Assembly (NCBI GenBank): GCA_012524025.1
Contig: JAAYSC010000001.1
Span: forward strand, 1 to 54,619
Origin: Clostridiales bacterium
Lineage (GTDB): Bacteria > Bacillota > Clostridia > Oscillospirales > Acutalibacteraceae
Reading direction: 5' to 3'
Length of the DNA stretch: 54,619 bases
Below the pieces are notes generated by a model. It had not been told where the DNA came from, ran no database searches, and was given only the letters and a program-made list of their open reading frames with translations. The translations under genes and the position numbers were made by a program. The first letter of the stretch is position 1. Each line of letters begins with the position of its first letter. This document shows, piece after piece, positions 26,256 through 35,229 of the stretch.

Positions 26256-26984
26256 CTATTCTTCATCTTCCCAGTTGTGCCAGACGGATTGAACATCGTC
26301 ATTGTCTTCAAACATTTCCAACATCTTTTCCATGTTTTTAATATCTGTTTCGTCCGTTAGGGCGGTATAGGTCGAGGGAACAAATTCTATTTCGGCCGAA
26401 GCAAAAATATAGCCCTGGGCCTCCAGTGCGTCCCTAACAATTCTGAAATCCGCAACCTCTGTTTTGACCAGAAAAATTTCTTCTTCGTTTTCAAGGTCCG
26501 AGGCGCCGGCTTCAAGGGCATCTTCCATGAGGGTGTCTTCATCTATTCCCTCACTTTCGATTGCCAGAATGCCCTGACGCTCAAACATGAAAGAAACAGA
26601 GCCTTGCTGCCCTAAATTGCCACCGTATTTATCAAAATAATGGCGCATTTCACCCGCGGTACGGTTGCGGTTATCGGTCAAGGTTTGCACTATCACCGCT
26701 ACACCGCTCGGGCCGTAACCTTCATAGACAATCTCATCAAAATCAGCCGAGCCGCCTTCGCCCGCCGCTTTTTTAATCACACGTTCAATATTGTCGTTTG
26801 GCACATTGTTGGCTTTTGCTTTTGCTATGGCATCTTTGAGTTTTGCGTTTGTTGAAGGGTCGGGCCCCCCTGCTTTGACGGCAACAGCAATTTCACGCCC
26901 CATTTTGGTGAAAACTTTAGCTCTTTGGGCGTCTGTTTTTTCTTTCTTCCTTTTAATGTTGCTCCATTTTGAATGACCTGCCAT
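26256..26984 (-). CDS. yebC: YebC/PmpR-family protein
   Basis: A 242-residue member of the widespread YebC family, which includes DNA-binding regulators and translation factors that relieve ribosome stalling at proline stretches. The signature N-terminus MAGHSKWSNIKRKKEKTDAQ, the segment NVPNDNIERVIKKAAG, the EGYGPSGVAVIV motif and the acidic C-terminal domain are all present, at normal length. It is a single-gene unit with a promoter (27018-27047) and terminator (26181-26213). Which of the two proposed roles applies cannot be read from sequence. Confidence 0.95.
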   Translation of the reverse strand: MAGHSKWSNIKRKKEKTDAQRAKVFTKMGREIAVAVKAGGPDPSTNAKLKDAIAKAKANNVPNDNIERVIKKAAGEGGSADFDEIVYEGYGPSGVAVIVQTLTDNRNRTAGEMRHYFDKYGGNLGQQGSVSFMFERQGILAIESEGIDEDTLMEDALEAGASDLENEEEIFLVKTEVADFRIVRDALEAQGYIFASAEIEFVPSTYTALTDETDIKNMEKMLEMFEDNDDVQSVWHNWEDEE

Positions 26985-27017
26985 TTTACTCCGCCCTTTT
27001 CTTTATTTTATGCTTTG

Positions 27018-27047
27018 ATTTTAACACCCGATGGCCGTCTGTGTCAA
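27018..27047 (-). promoter_or_regulatory. yebC promoter
   Basis: Minus-strand TTGACA (27042-27047, consensus) and TAAAAT (27018-27023) are 18 bp apart, 34 bp upstream of the yebC start codon. Confidence 0.65.
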
Positions 27048-27080
27048 TTGATTGACGGTTCTTGATGCAGAACCTTTAAT

Positions 27081-27488
27081 TTAAGACTCTTGTGTTGCCA
27101 GATTAAAAATTTCATGCAGGCGTTCAAAGTCCCCGCTCAAATAAAGCCATCCTATTAAGGCCTCAAATCCGGTGGCTGCCCGATATTGAGCAAGATTTGC
27201 ATTTTTGGGCCTATGGCCGGGATTGGCGTTGCGGCCCCTCTTGAAAACATCTGTTTCCTCCCGACTCAAGGTGGGGAGTATTTTTTCTGCCGCTTGCGCT
27301 TGAGCTTGTGCGCAGACAAGTTGTGCGCACATAGCGTGTAATTTACCAACCGGCCTGTTACCCATGCTTAAGATTTTTTCTTGTACCAGCAAGTTAAATA
27401 CCGTATCACCGATAAAGGCTAAATTCAAAGGACTCAAAAGCGTGGGGTCTTCCTTGCCTTTATGGTATGTAGTCAAATTCGAAATCAT
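27081..27488 (-). CDS. mrnC: Mini-ribonuclease III
   Basis: A 135-residue RNase III catalytic domain without the double-stranded RNA-binding domain, as in Bacillus MrnC, which processes 23S rRNA ends. The acidic catalytic motifs are in LAFIGDTVFNLLVQEK and FEALIGWLYLSGD, and the RGRNA motif typical of the family is present. Its start codon at 27488 lies inside the end of obg (29-bp overlap), so translation is probably coupled. Mini-III genes usually follow cysS in Bacillota, so the place behind obg is less common. Confidence 0.93.
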   Translation of the reverse strand: MISNLTTYHKGKEDPTLLSPLNLAFIGDTVFNLLVQEKILSMGNRPVGKLHAMCAQLVCAQAQAQAAEKILPTLSREETDVFKRGRNANPGHRPKNANLAQYRAATGFEALIGWLYLSGDFERLHEIFNLATQES

Positions 27489-28731
27489 ATATTGAAACCG
27501 TGTCCCCCCTGTTTATTCCCCTTTTTTCAAGTGCTTCAATTATTCCGCTGTTTACCAAGACCCTTTGAAAATATTGTAGGGATTCATAGTCGTCAAGGTC
27601 GGTTCTTTGAATAATCTTTAAAATCCAAGGCGCTTCAACAAAATAAACACCGTCATTTTCGGTGATGGAAAAGCCACTGTCTTTTTGTTTTTCAAACAAC
27701 TCAAGCGGTATGGCCTGGACGGGATAGCGTTTAACCGGCGGCAAGCTTTGAAGTTTGGCCGCTATTGCCTTGACCAGCTCCTTTGTGCCTTCGGATATGG
27801 GGGCACACATAGTGTAAAAGGGATATCCTGCCCCTTCTATATAGTCTCGCAAACGCCGGATTTGCTCTTCACTTGCCAGGTCTGTTTTGTTTGCCGCCAC
27901 TATTTGAGGCAGAGCCGCAAGTTCCGGGTTAAAGGCCTGCAGTTCTGAATTTATGGTTTCAAAATCCTCTATAGGGTCGCGGCCTTCACTGCCGGCTGCA
28001 TCAAGTATATGCACTAACATTCTGCAGCGTTCGACATGACGCAAAAACTCATGGCCCAGGCCTACACCCTCGCTGGCACCTTCAATAATTCCGGGGATAT
28101 CCGCCATTACAAATGACTGCCCTTGGCCTATGTATATAACCCCCAAAACCGGTGTAAGTGTTGTAAAGTGATAGTTGGCGATTGTTGGTTTTGCCGCACT
28201 TACAACAGAGATTAGGGTTGATTTGCCAACATTTGGGAAACCCAGAAGGCCGACATCGGCAGTTAATTTAAGTTCCAGCTCTATTTCCCATTCTTCGCCG
28301 GGGGTTCCGCTCTTGGCAAAGTTCGGAACCTGCCGTGTGGCTGTTGCAAAGTGGCTGTTGCCCCAACCGCCGCGGCCGCCTTTAGCCGCAATAAAGGCTT
28401 CATCGGTCAACATGTCGGCCATTACGGCACCGCTTTCCGACTCACGGATAATAGTGCCGCGCGGAAGCTTTATTAAGAGGTCAGCCCCCGATTTGCCGGC
28501 CCTTCGGCTTTTGGAACCGTCGGCCCCGTTTTCGGCAACATATTTACGCTTATATTTAAAGTCGGCAAGGGTTGCAAGGTTGTCATCAACTTGAAAAATT
28601 ATATTGCCGCCCTTGCCGCCGTCGCCGCCGTCGGGCCCGCCCGCCGCAACATATTTTTCACGGCGAAAGGAAACTGCCCCATCGCCGCCCTTGCCTGCCT
28701 TAATTTTTATTTTTGCCTTGTCTACAAACAT
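27460..28731 (-). CDS. obg: ribosome-associated GTPase Obg
   Basis: A 423-residue GTPase involved in 50S assembly and stress signalling. The glycine-rich Obg fold occupies residues 1-158. The G domain follows with G1 GFPNVGKST, G3 ADIPGIIEGAS and G4 NKTD, and a C-terminal OCT domain (about 345-423) contains the GVYFVEAPWI segment. The OCT domain marks the Gram-positive type. The ATG follows GGGAG. Upstream, only 38 bp without a terminator separate it from eda, so at least part of its transcription may come from the sugar-acid operon. Confidence 0.97.
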   Translation of the reverse strand: MFVDKAKIKIKAGKGGDGAVSFRREKYVAAGGPDGGDGGKGGNIIFQVDDNLATLADFKYKRKYVAENGADGSKSRRAGKSGADLLIKLPRGTIIRESESGAVMADMLTDEAFIAAKGGRGGWGNSHFATATRQVPNFAKSGTPGEEWEIELELKLTADVGLLGFPNVGKSTLISVVSAAKPTIANYHFTTLTPVLGVIYIGQGQSFVMADIPGIIEGASEGVGLGHEFLRHVERCRMLVHILDAAGSEGRDPIEDFETINSELQAFNPELAALPQIVAANKTDLASEEQIRRLRDYIEGAGYPFYTMCAPISEGTKELVKAIAAKLQSLPPVKRYPVQAIPLELFEKQKDSGFSITENDGVYFVEAPWILKIIQRTDLDDYESLQYFQRVLVNSGIIEALEKRGINRGDTVSIYDFEFDYIP

Positions 28732-28769
28732 CCAAAACTCCCATCGCTAAATCAAAACAGCCGGGGTTT

Positions 28770-29420
28770 TTAAATAAGACCCTTGCGTGCTTTTTTAACT
28801 ACATCAACAAACTGCACCGCCTTTTGGCTGATTGCCTTATAATCACCCGTTTGGGAAGCCGCCGTCAACGCACCGCCAACCCCTAAAGCCACTGCACCCG
28901 CTTTAATCCAATCTGCGGCATTTTCAAGGCTGACACCCCCGGTAGGCATCATTTTGGCATAGGGTAAGGGCCCCTTAACAGCCTTGATAATGGCGGGGCC
29001 AAATAATTCACCGGGGAAAACCTTTAAAATATCGGCTCCCGCTCGCATTGCCATAACTGCTTCGCGCACGGTCATTACGCCGGGCATTACAGCCACGCGA
29101 TATTGGTTGCACAAGCTAACCGTGGCCGAATCAAAGTAGGGGCTGACTATATAATTTGCGCCTGATAACATTGCAAGCCTCGCTGTTTGGGCATCCATTA
29201 CGGTGCCCGCACCCAAGAGCAGGTCATCACCGTCATAACGCTTTGCCAGGCTTTCAATGACCTTGTCGGCCCCGGGCACGGTGAATGTCAGTTCAATGGC
29301 CCCGATACCGCCTTGTAAACAAGCGTCCGCTATGCGAAGGGCCTCATCGGCAGTGCCTGCCCTGACAACAGCCACAAGCCCGCTGTCACATATTTTTTTG
29401 AGTACGACTTCCTTATCCAT
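28770..29420 (-). CDS. eda: 2-dehydro-3-deoxy-6-phosphogluconate aldolase
   Basis: A 216-residue class I aldolase that splits KDPG to pyruvate and glyceraldehyde 3-phosphate. The Schiff-base lysine is Lys133 in ADILKVFPG and the catalytic Glu43 is in AIELTFTVP. GAGTVMDAQ and MPTGGVSLEN complete the pattern. It lies 18 bp after the KDG kinase gene, so the pair phosphorylates and cleaves 2-keto-3-deoxygluconate. A second activity on 4-hydroxy-2-oxoglutarate is common in the family. The ATG follows AAGGAG. Confidence 0.94.
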   Translation of the reverse strand: MDKEVVLKKICDSGLVAVVRAGTADEALRIADACLQGGIGAIELTFTVPGADKVIESLAKRYDGDDLLLGAGTVMDAQTARLAMLSGANYIVSPYFDSATVSLCNQYRVAVMPGVMTVREAVMAMRAGADILKVFPGELFGPAIIKAVKGPLPYAKMMPTGGVSLENAADWIKAGAVALGVGGALTAASQTGDYKAISQKAVQFVDVVKKARKGLI

Positions 29421-29438
29421 AAGGCACTCCTTTTAATT

Positions 29439-30536
29439 TCAGCGTTTAACTCTTGCTCCCTTACCTTCGACCAAGGCCCGAACTTCACTTTTGCTTGCCA
29501 TAGAAGTATCACCGGGTGTTGTCATGGCAAGGGCCCCATGCGCAATGCCATAATTTAAGGCCCTTGCAGGGTCACCGATTTCCATAAGTCCGTAAATAAA
29601 GCCGGAAGCAAAGCTGTCGCCCCCGCCCACTCGGTCATAGATTTCCATGTTTTCAAAATTTAAGCCTTGGTAAAATTTACCGCCCACATAACAAATGGCC
29701 GACCAATCGTTTATGCCCGCGCTTTTTACGGTTCGCAAGCTGGTACCGACCGCCTTGAAATTTGGGAAGCTTTCGACCGCCTTTTCAATCATACTCATGT
29801 AGGCATCGGCATTAATATTTTTCAAATTTTTATCAATACCGGCAGTTTCAAGACCCAGGCAGGCCACAAAGTCTTCTTCATTGCCTATCATAACATCCAC
29901 ATAGGCCGCAATTTCCCTGTTGACTTGGCGTGCTTTTTCAAGCCCACCGAAATTTTCCCACAGTGAGGGGCGGTAGTTTAAGTCGTAAGAAACAAGGGTT
30001 CCGTATTTTTTTGCCGCTTTAACCGCTTCTATAACCGTTTGGGCACTTGTAGCCGAAAGTGCGGCAAAGATGCCGCCCGTGTGAAACCACCTGACACCCA
30101 GGCTGCCGAAGATATAGTCCCAGTCAAAATCACCGGGTTTAATTTGCGAAGCGGCTGTGTTGCCTCTGTCGGACACACCCAAGGCTCCCCTGACGCCAAA
30201 GCCTTTTTCAGTAAAGTTTAATCCGTTTCTGGTATTTCTGCCGATGCCGTCATAGTCAACCCACTTTATCAAGGAAGCGTCTACACCGCCTTGCAAGATG
30301 AAATCTTCTATCAAACGGCCGACCTCATTGTCTGCCAAGGCGGTAACCAGTGCTGTCTTTAAACCAAAGCAACGCTTGAGCCCGCGGGCAACATTATATT
30401 CGCCGCCGCCTTCCCAAACCTTGAAGTTACGGGTAGTCTTTATACGGCCGTCACCCGGGTCCAGGCGTAACATAACCTCACCCAGGGCCAACAGGTCATA
30501 AGTACAATCACTTTTGGCTTTTACTTTTAGGCGCAC
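29439..30536 (-). CDS. kdgK: PfkB-family 2-keto-3-deoxygluconate kinase
   Basis: A 365-residue ribokinase-fold sugar kinase. It has LGEVMLRLDPGDGR, a glycine-rich GGGEYNVARGL substrate loop and the PfkB anion-hole/catalytic motif DRVGGGDSFASGFIYGL. KDG is the most likely substrate, since eda follows by 18 bp and an SDR-type sugar-acid reductase precedes it. At 365 residues it is longer than classic KdgK (about 310-330), like a Bacillota subgroup with an insert near residues 215-245. The start appears to be a GTG behind a run of G (GGGGGGAAA). Confidence 0.88.
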   Translation of the reverse strand: MRLKVKAKSDCTYDLLALGEVMLRLDPGDGRIKTTRNFKVWEGGGEYNVARGLKRCFGLKTALVTALADNEVGRLIEDFILQGGVDASLIKWVDYDGIGRNTRNGLNFTEKGFGVRGALGVSDRGNTAASQIKPGDFDWDYIFGSLGVRWFHTGGIFAALSATSAQTVIEAVKAAKKYGTLVSYDLNYRPSLWENFGGLEKARQVNREIAAYVDVMIGNEEDFVACLGLETAGIDKNLKNINADAYMSMIEKAVESFPNFKAVGTSLRTVKSAGINDWSAICYVGGKFYQGLNFENMEIYDRVGGGDSFASGFIYGLMEIGDPARALNYGIAHGALAMTTPGDTSMASKSEVRALVEGKGARVKR

Positions 30537-30559
30537 CGGCTTTCCCCCCTATTTTTATT

Positions 30560-31411
30560 TTAGACTCCGGAGTAGGCGGAAAAACCGCCGTCTACAGGCA
30601 AAACTATACCCGTTATAAAACCCGAGTATTTTTCATCACACAAAAAGAGAAGGGCACCCGTTAAGTCTTTTGGTTCCCCAAAGCGCCCAAGCGGAGTGTG
30701 GCCCAGAATTTTACCCGATCTTTCCGTCAAGGAGCCGTCCGGGTTGTAAAGCAAGTTTTTATTTTGGTTTGTTGAGAAAAAGCCGGGGGCTATGGCATTA
30801 ACCCTCAAGCCCACGGGGGCGAAATGAACCGCCATAAACTGTGTGAAGTTTGAAACGGCAGCCTTCGCCGCGGAATAGGCCGGTATTTTGGTAAGCGGCT
30901 TGTAGGCGTTCATTGAAGATATATTAAGAATGCAAGCCTCTTCTTTACCCACCATATCCAAAGCAAAAACCTGGGTTGTAAGTAAGGTTCCCAAAAAGTT
31001 TAAATTGAAAACATATTGAATGCCTTCCGGATCCAAATCGAAAAAAGTTTTTACATCTTGAGCTTTTTCACTTATGTCCTCAAGTTCAAAGGTCTCTTTT
31101 GTTGTATTGCCCAAGGGTGAGTTGCCCCCTGCACCGTTTATTAAAATATCACAAGTGCCAAACTCTTCATTGATTTGACGGCGTGCATTCTCTAATTCTT
31201 CCTTTACCAAAACATCACAGGAAAGGGCCAGGGCCTGACCGCCTTGAGAGCGAATTTCATCCGCTACCGCCCGCGATGTTTCTATGCTTCTGTTCAAGAC
31301 TGCGACCTTAACCCCGCGCGCAGCCAAGTCTTTGGCGAAACCGCGGCCCAAAACACCGCCGCCGCCCGTTACAACAGCTACCCTACCTTTTAAGTTTTCA
31401 TGATTCAACAT
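30560..31411 (-). CDS. uxuB: SDR-family reductase, probably D-mannonate oxidoreductase (fructuronate reductase)
   Basis: A 283-residue short-chain dehydrogenase. It has TGGGGVLGRGFAKDLAARG for NAD(P) binding, INGAGGNSPLGNTTKETFE in place of the usual NNAG stretch, and the Ser-Tyr-Lys triad in ISSMNAY...AYSAAKAAV. The GAGGNxP/TT form with a long insert is typical of the Bacillota SDR-type mannonate oxidoreductases (Bacillus UxuB) and related gluconate-type enzymes. Gene order before kdgK and eda supports a hexuronate pathway, but uxuA and uxaC are absent here, so another sugar acid is possible. The ATG follows GAGAGGG. Confidence 0.78.
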   Translation of the reverse strand: MLNHENLKGRVAVVTGGGGVLGRGFAKDLAARGVKVAVLNRSIETSRAVADEIRSQGGQALALSCDVLVKEELENARRQINEEFGTCDILINGAGGNSPLGNTTKETFELEDISEKAQDVKTFFDLDPEGIQYVFNLNFLGTLLTTQVFALDMVGKEEACILNISSMNAYKPLTKIPAYSAAKAAVSNFTQFMAVHFAPVGLRVNAIAPGFFSTNQNKNLLYNPDGSLTERSGKILGHTPLGRFGEPKDLTGALLFLCDEKYSGFITGIVLPVDGGFSAYSGV

Positions 31412-31428
31412 TTATTTTACCCTCTCTG

Positions 31429-32433
31429 TCATATTTCTATCTTTTGATCTGAAGCGCTTGACTTGTAAACAGCCAAGACGGTTTCAAGGGCTTTGCCGCC
31501 CTCGTAGGCATCAATGGCAAAGGGCCTGCCTTCTTTTATGCAGTCATAAAAATCGGCTATCAGAGCCGTATGCCCGCTACCCCAGCAAGCTTTTCCGTAA
31601 AGTTTCTTTTCACCGACTTCATGCAAAACCTCAATTTCGCCGCAGGGTCCGATTTTATAAAGGTTGTCACCCTCCAAGCGCAGTTTAAGGTTTTCACAAA
31701 CAAAATCGATCATGATGGGCGCATCGTTATAGTTTGCCAAGGTTGCATAAAAAACACCCTTGGCACCTTGATTGAAATCCATCAAAATGGTTGCGGTGTC
31801 TTCAACTTCAATAACCCCTTGCAGGTGATCGTTGGCTGTGTGGCCTATAAGCTCTTTCACACCGCCGCCCGCCCTTTGCATCAGGTCCAGTGTGTGTATG
31901 GCTTGGTTGATGAGAACACCGCCACACTCTTTGTCTAAAGTTCCGTGCCAATCGTCGGAATAGTAGGCTTGACCTCGATTCCAAGTAACAAAGCCCCGCA
32001 TACCCAAGAGTTTGCCCGTGCTTTCGTCCGACAGCACTTCCATCAATTTTTCCGTAGATTCGTTATATCTGTTTTGAAAGCAGACGCCCACTTGAAGGCC
32101 CGTCTCATCTTGTGCCTGCCTTAATTTTTGCAATTCATCCAGGTTTACGGCACAAGGTTTTTCAATAAGGACATGAATCCCTCTTTTCATGGCATTCAAG
32201 GCCATGTCGGCATGTAGGTAGTGGGGGGTACAAATATGCAAGACATCCGGTTTCTGGGCATCCAGCATGAGGTCAAGGTCTGTGAAAGGCTCCGCACCGG
32301 TCAGATCTGCCGCCGCCTGTGCTCTTTCGGCTTTAATGTCCGCCACGCTTATAAGTTTATTGCCGTCTAAACTTTTAATGGCAGCAAAATGTGATTTGGA
32401 AATACCACCGCAACCCACTAAAGAAATTTTCAT
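31429..32433 (-). CDS. Gfo/Idh/MocA-family oxidoreductase
   Basis: A 334-residue NAD(P)-dependent sugar dehydrogenase. The nucleotide motif is GCGGISKSH at the extreme N-terminus, the catalytic EKP is at 91-93, and a histidine in NQAIHTLDL fits the usual proton-relay position. Family members act on inositols, aldoses and 3-keto sugars, and the substrate here is not readable. It is sandwiched between a fused isomerase/oxidoreductase and a sugar-acid reductase, so the operon has two Gfo/Idh modules that may work in oxidation and re-reduction steps. The ATG follows AAAGGGG. Confidence 0.9.
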   Translation of the reverse strand: MKISLVGCGGISKSHFAAIKSLDGNKLISVADIKAERAQAAADLTGAEPFTDLDLMLDAQKPDVLHICTPHYLHADMALNAMKRGIHVLIEKPCAVNLDELQKLRQAQDETGLQVGVCFQNRYNESTEKLMEVLSDESTGKLLGMRGFVTWNRGQAYYSDDWHGTLDKECGGVLINQAIHTLDLMQRAGGGVKELIGHTANDHLQGVIEVEDTATILMDFNQGAKGVFYATLANYNDAPIMIDFVCENLKLRLEGDNLYKIGPCGEIEVLHEVGEKKLYGKACWGSGHTALIADFYDCIKEGRPFAIDAYEGGKALETVLAVYKSSASDQKIEI

Positions 32434-32475
32434 CAGTAACCCCTTTCAGGCTTGTGTTTTATGCGCCGGAATAAT

Positions 32476-34497
32476 TTAGCTGCCGTAGGTGGAAGAAAGG
32501 TCTTCTGTTTTACTTTCTTTTACTTCCTTTTTCTCTACTGTGGAAGAGGCTATTTTTTCTTGCAGTTTTTCATAGAATAAATCTTCGTCAATGGGCAAGC
32601 TGACTTCTTGACCCAGCCAGGAAGACAGGTGGGCCGCATTCGAAATCATAAGGCCGTTTATGCCTTCTTCGCCTTTTGCAACCAGCGGCTCATCGCGTAT
32701 AATGTGGGCGGCAAAAGCATTCATAACACCGACATGTTGCGGGTTATGGCCGTCTGTTTCAGGTGTGGTCCAGGTGCCCTTGGGTCTGCTAAAGCCACCC
32801 TTGGCCGTGACCAAATGCTCACTTGTTGCGACTTCCAAACTATAAAGTTTCAATTCGTTTTTTTCGCAAATCATATGGCCCTTGTCCATAGTTATTTCAA
32901 GCCTGTTGGTGCCCGGTGCATCACCCGTGGTGGTGATAAAAACACCCGTTGCACCGTTGGGATATTCGGCGTAGATGGTAACATCATCTTCAACCTCAAT
33001 ATTATGCCATTTGCCTTCATGGCAGAAGGCTCTGATTTTTGAAGGCATACCGCAAAGCCACTGCCAAAGGTCCAGGTTGTGCGGACTTTGGTTTAGCAAA
33101 ACACCGCCGCCTTCGCCGGCCCAAGTGGCCCGCCAGCCGCCCGAATCGTAGTAGGCTTGTGTGCGATACCAGTCGGTTATAATCCAGTTAACGCGCCGGA
33201 TTTCACCGTATTGGCCGCTGTCAATTATTTCTTTCATCTTTCTGTAAAGGGCGTTTGTGCGCTGGTTGTACATTATGGCGTAAACACTGTCGCTGCGGGC
33301 AGCCAATTCATTTGTTTTGGCCACATTTTTGGTGAAAACTCCGGCCGGTTTTTCAGTCAAAACATGCAGTCCCTTTTTTAGGGCATAGTCTGTTAATGGG
33401 GGGTGGGAATAGTGAGGCGTTGCAATAACAACCGCATCACATTGGCCGCTGTCCATCAATTCTTCTGCCGTATCAAAACAAAGCACTTGAGGCAGGCTGT
33501 CTTTTACAAGATCAAGACGGTCGGGATTGATATCCGCTACGGCGGTCAAGCGCATTTCTTTTAACTGGCCGTAGTAATAATAATTGAAATGGCTGGTCCC
33601 CATGTTACCCATGCCGATTACACCAAGGCGAATAGGCTGCACTTTTTCAACAATTTTGTGCAAGGCGGCACAAGCGGCCGCAAATGATTCTTTGTTGCTT
33701 TTGTAGGTAAATCTGTCGGACACGGACAGGGATTCGCCTTCTTTTTCCAAAGTTTCAAAGCCGGCGAAAACCTTCAGGTGCGGTTCAACCGACAAGACGC
33801 GTGCACCTTCTTTTTGAGCAAAGCGCCTGATTACCTCTTCAAGGTCACCGTCGCCCTCGCCCGCCGGCACCACAAAGCCGCTACCCTTAACGGCGTCTTT
33901 AACATGTATGTATTCGATATATGGTTCCAGCAGTTCGTAAGCCGGCAAGATATCAACATCGCACTGAATAAAATTAGCCGGGTCAAAAATACCGCCCAGC
34001 TTGCCTTCAAAGCGCTGCAAAAGTTCCAAGCAGCGTTCCGGTGTGTCACCGTAAATGCCTTTTTCGTTTTCATGGCAGCAGAGTATGCCTTTTTTATCGG
34101 CATAATCCACCATTTGCCCAATACGGTTGAAGACTTCTTCTTTGTATTCTTCATGGCTTTCATCTTCCGAAAAATAAAAGCTGAACATGCGGATGTACTC
34201 GGTATCAAGAGCCAGAGCGACATCCACCGTGTTTTTGAACATTTCAAAATGTTCTTCAAACTCATCGTCTATGCAGATTTTGCCGTAAAAGGAACCGACT
34301 GAAGATACCTGCATGCCTTCGGCATCCAAGAGTTCTTTGAGTTGCTTTGCTTCTTGGACGGAAAATTCCGAAATGTTTTTACCGTTTACCCCCCGAAGCT
34401 CCATATGGGTGATACCGTTTGCCTTACAAGCGGCAATTTGCTCATTGATATCCTTTGCCGCCTCATCCGAAAAAGCCGAAAAAATAAACCTTGCCAT
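32476..34497 (-). CDS. fusion of a xylose-isomerase-like TIM barrel with a Gfo/Idh oxidoreductase
   Basis: A 673-residue two-domain protein. Residues 1-280 form a sugar phosphate isomerase/epimerase (AP-endonuclease 2 superfamily) barrel with plausible metal ligands Glu143 (CHENE), Asp172 (GIFDPANF), His198 (YIHVKDA) and Glu238 (LSVEPHL). Residues 289-650 form a complete Gfo/Idh enzyme with GMGNMG at 295-300, an EKPAG catalytic motif near 393 and NQSPHNLDLWQWL. A Lys/Glu/Ser-rich tail ends the protein. The frame is continuous, and both halves look functional. Such modules are usually separate neighbouring genes in inositol- or keto-sugar operons. It is first in the five-gene operon, with GTGGAGG before the ATG. 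Confidence 0.9.
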   Translation of the reverse strand: MARFIFSAFSDEAAKDINEQIAACKANGITHMELRGVNGKNISEFSVQEAKQLKELLDAEGMQVSSVGSFYGKICIDDEFEEHFEMFKNTVDVALALDTEYIRMFSFYFSEDESHEEYKEEVFNRIGQMVDYADKKGILCCHENEKGIYGDTPERCLELLQRFEGKLGGIFDPANFIQCDVDILPAYELLEPYIEYIHVKDAVKGSGFVVPAGEGDGDLEEVIRRFAQKEGARVLSVEPHLKVFAGFETLEKEGESLSVSDRFTYKSNKESFAAACAALHKIVEKVQPIRLGVIGMGNMGTSHFNYYYYGQLKEMRLTAVADINPDRLDLVKDSLPQVLCFDTAEELMDSGQCDAVVIATPHYSHPPLTDYALKKGLHVLTEKPAGVFTKNVAKTNELAARSDSVYAIMYNQRTNALYRKMKEIIDSGQYGEIRRVNWIITDWYRTQAYYDSGGWRATWAGEGGGVLLNQSPHNLDLWQWLCGMPSKIRAFCHEGKWHNIEVEDDVTIYAEYPNGATGVFITTTGDAPGTNRLEITMDKGHMICEKNELKLYSLEVATSEHLVTAKGGFSRPKGTWTTPETDGHNPQHVGVMNAFAAHIIRDEPLVAKGEEGINGLMISNAAHLSSWLGQEVSLPIDEDLFYEKLQEKIASSTVEKKEVKESKTEDLSSTYGS

Positions 34498-34603
34498 TTG
34501 TCTGCCTCCACTTCATATTTTTTCACAATTACTTTAACACATACGCATATAAATTTAAAGGGCAAAAGCCAAGTTGGGGCCATATTTAGGCTTAAATAAA
34601 AAC

Positions 34604-34621
34604 GCTCCGCCGAAGCGGAGC
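34604..34621 (-). terminator. rubrerythrin terminator with a UUCG loop
   Basis: On the minus strand GCTCCGC, loop TTCG, GCGGAGC is followed by GTTTTTATTT. It lies 21 bp beyond the rubrerythrin stop and 107 bp before the start of the next gene. Confidence 0.92.
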
Positions 34622-34642
34622 ATCTTTTATGGGTAAGATTAA

Positions 34643-35182
34643 TCAGTAGTTTACACTTCTCATTTCAAAGTAGGCTTTTGAATGGGCACAAGTCGGGCAA
34701 ACGGCAGGTGCCTTTGTACCGACATGCAAGTGGCCGCAGTTGCGGCAGAACCAAACAACTTCTTCACTTCTGGTGAAGATTATGCCTGTTTCAAGGTTTT
34801 TAAGAAGCGTGCGATAGCGTTCTTCGTGGCTTTTTTCAATTTTTGCGACAAGTTCAAACAAGGCCGCAATTCTTGTAAAGCCTTCTTCATGAGCTACTTG
34901 GGCGAAGTTTTTGTACATTTCTGTCCATTCATAGTTTTCGCCTTCGGCCGCATCAAGCAAGTTTTCTGCGGTTTTGGGTACACTGCCACCGTTTAACTCT
35001 TTGAACCAGAGCTTGGCATGCTCTTTTTCATTGACGGCTGTTTCATCAAAAATAGCTGCTATTTGTTCAAAGCCTTCTTTCTTTGCTGCAGAAGCATAAT
35101 AATTATACTTGTTGCGTGCCATGGATTCACCCGCAAAAGCTTCCAACAAGTTAGCTTCGGTTTTACTGCCTTTTAATTCCAT
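34643..35182 (-). CDS. rbr: rubrerythrin
   Basis: A 179-residue peroxide-reducing protein typical of anaerobes. The ferritin-like diiron domain (1-135) carries the ligand motifs [23 protein letters not shown] and EKSHEERY. The C-terminal rubredoxin-like knuckle binds iron through Cys146, Cys149, Cys162 and Cys165 (CRNCG and CPTC). Length and order match classical rubrerythrin. It is a single-gene unit with its own promoter, an inverted repeat at the -35 box and a terminator. The arrangement suggests dedicated regulation, plausibly by oxidative stress, though the repeat does not look like a PerR box. Confidence 0.97.
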   Translation of the reverse strand: MELKGSKTEANLLEAFAGESMARNKYNYYASAAKKEGFEQIAAIFDETAVNEKEHAKLWFKELNGGSVPKTAENLLDAAEGENYEWTEMYKNFAQVAHEEGFTRIAALFELVAKIEKSHEERYRTLLKNLETGIIFTRSEEVVWFCRNCGHLHVGTKAPAVCPTCAHSKAYFEMRSVNY

Positions 35183-35229
35183 TTGCCGATACCTCCCTAA
35201 AAAAATTAGATTTTACAAATCTGTGCAAA

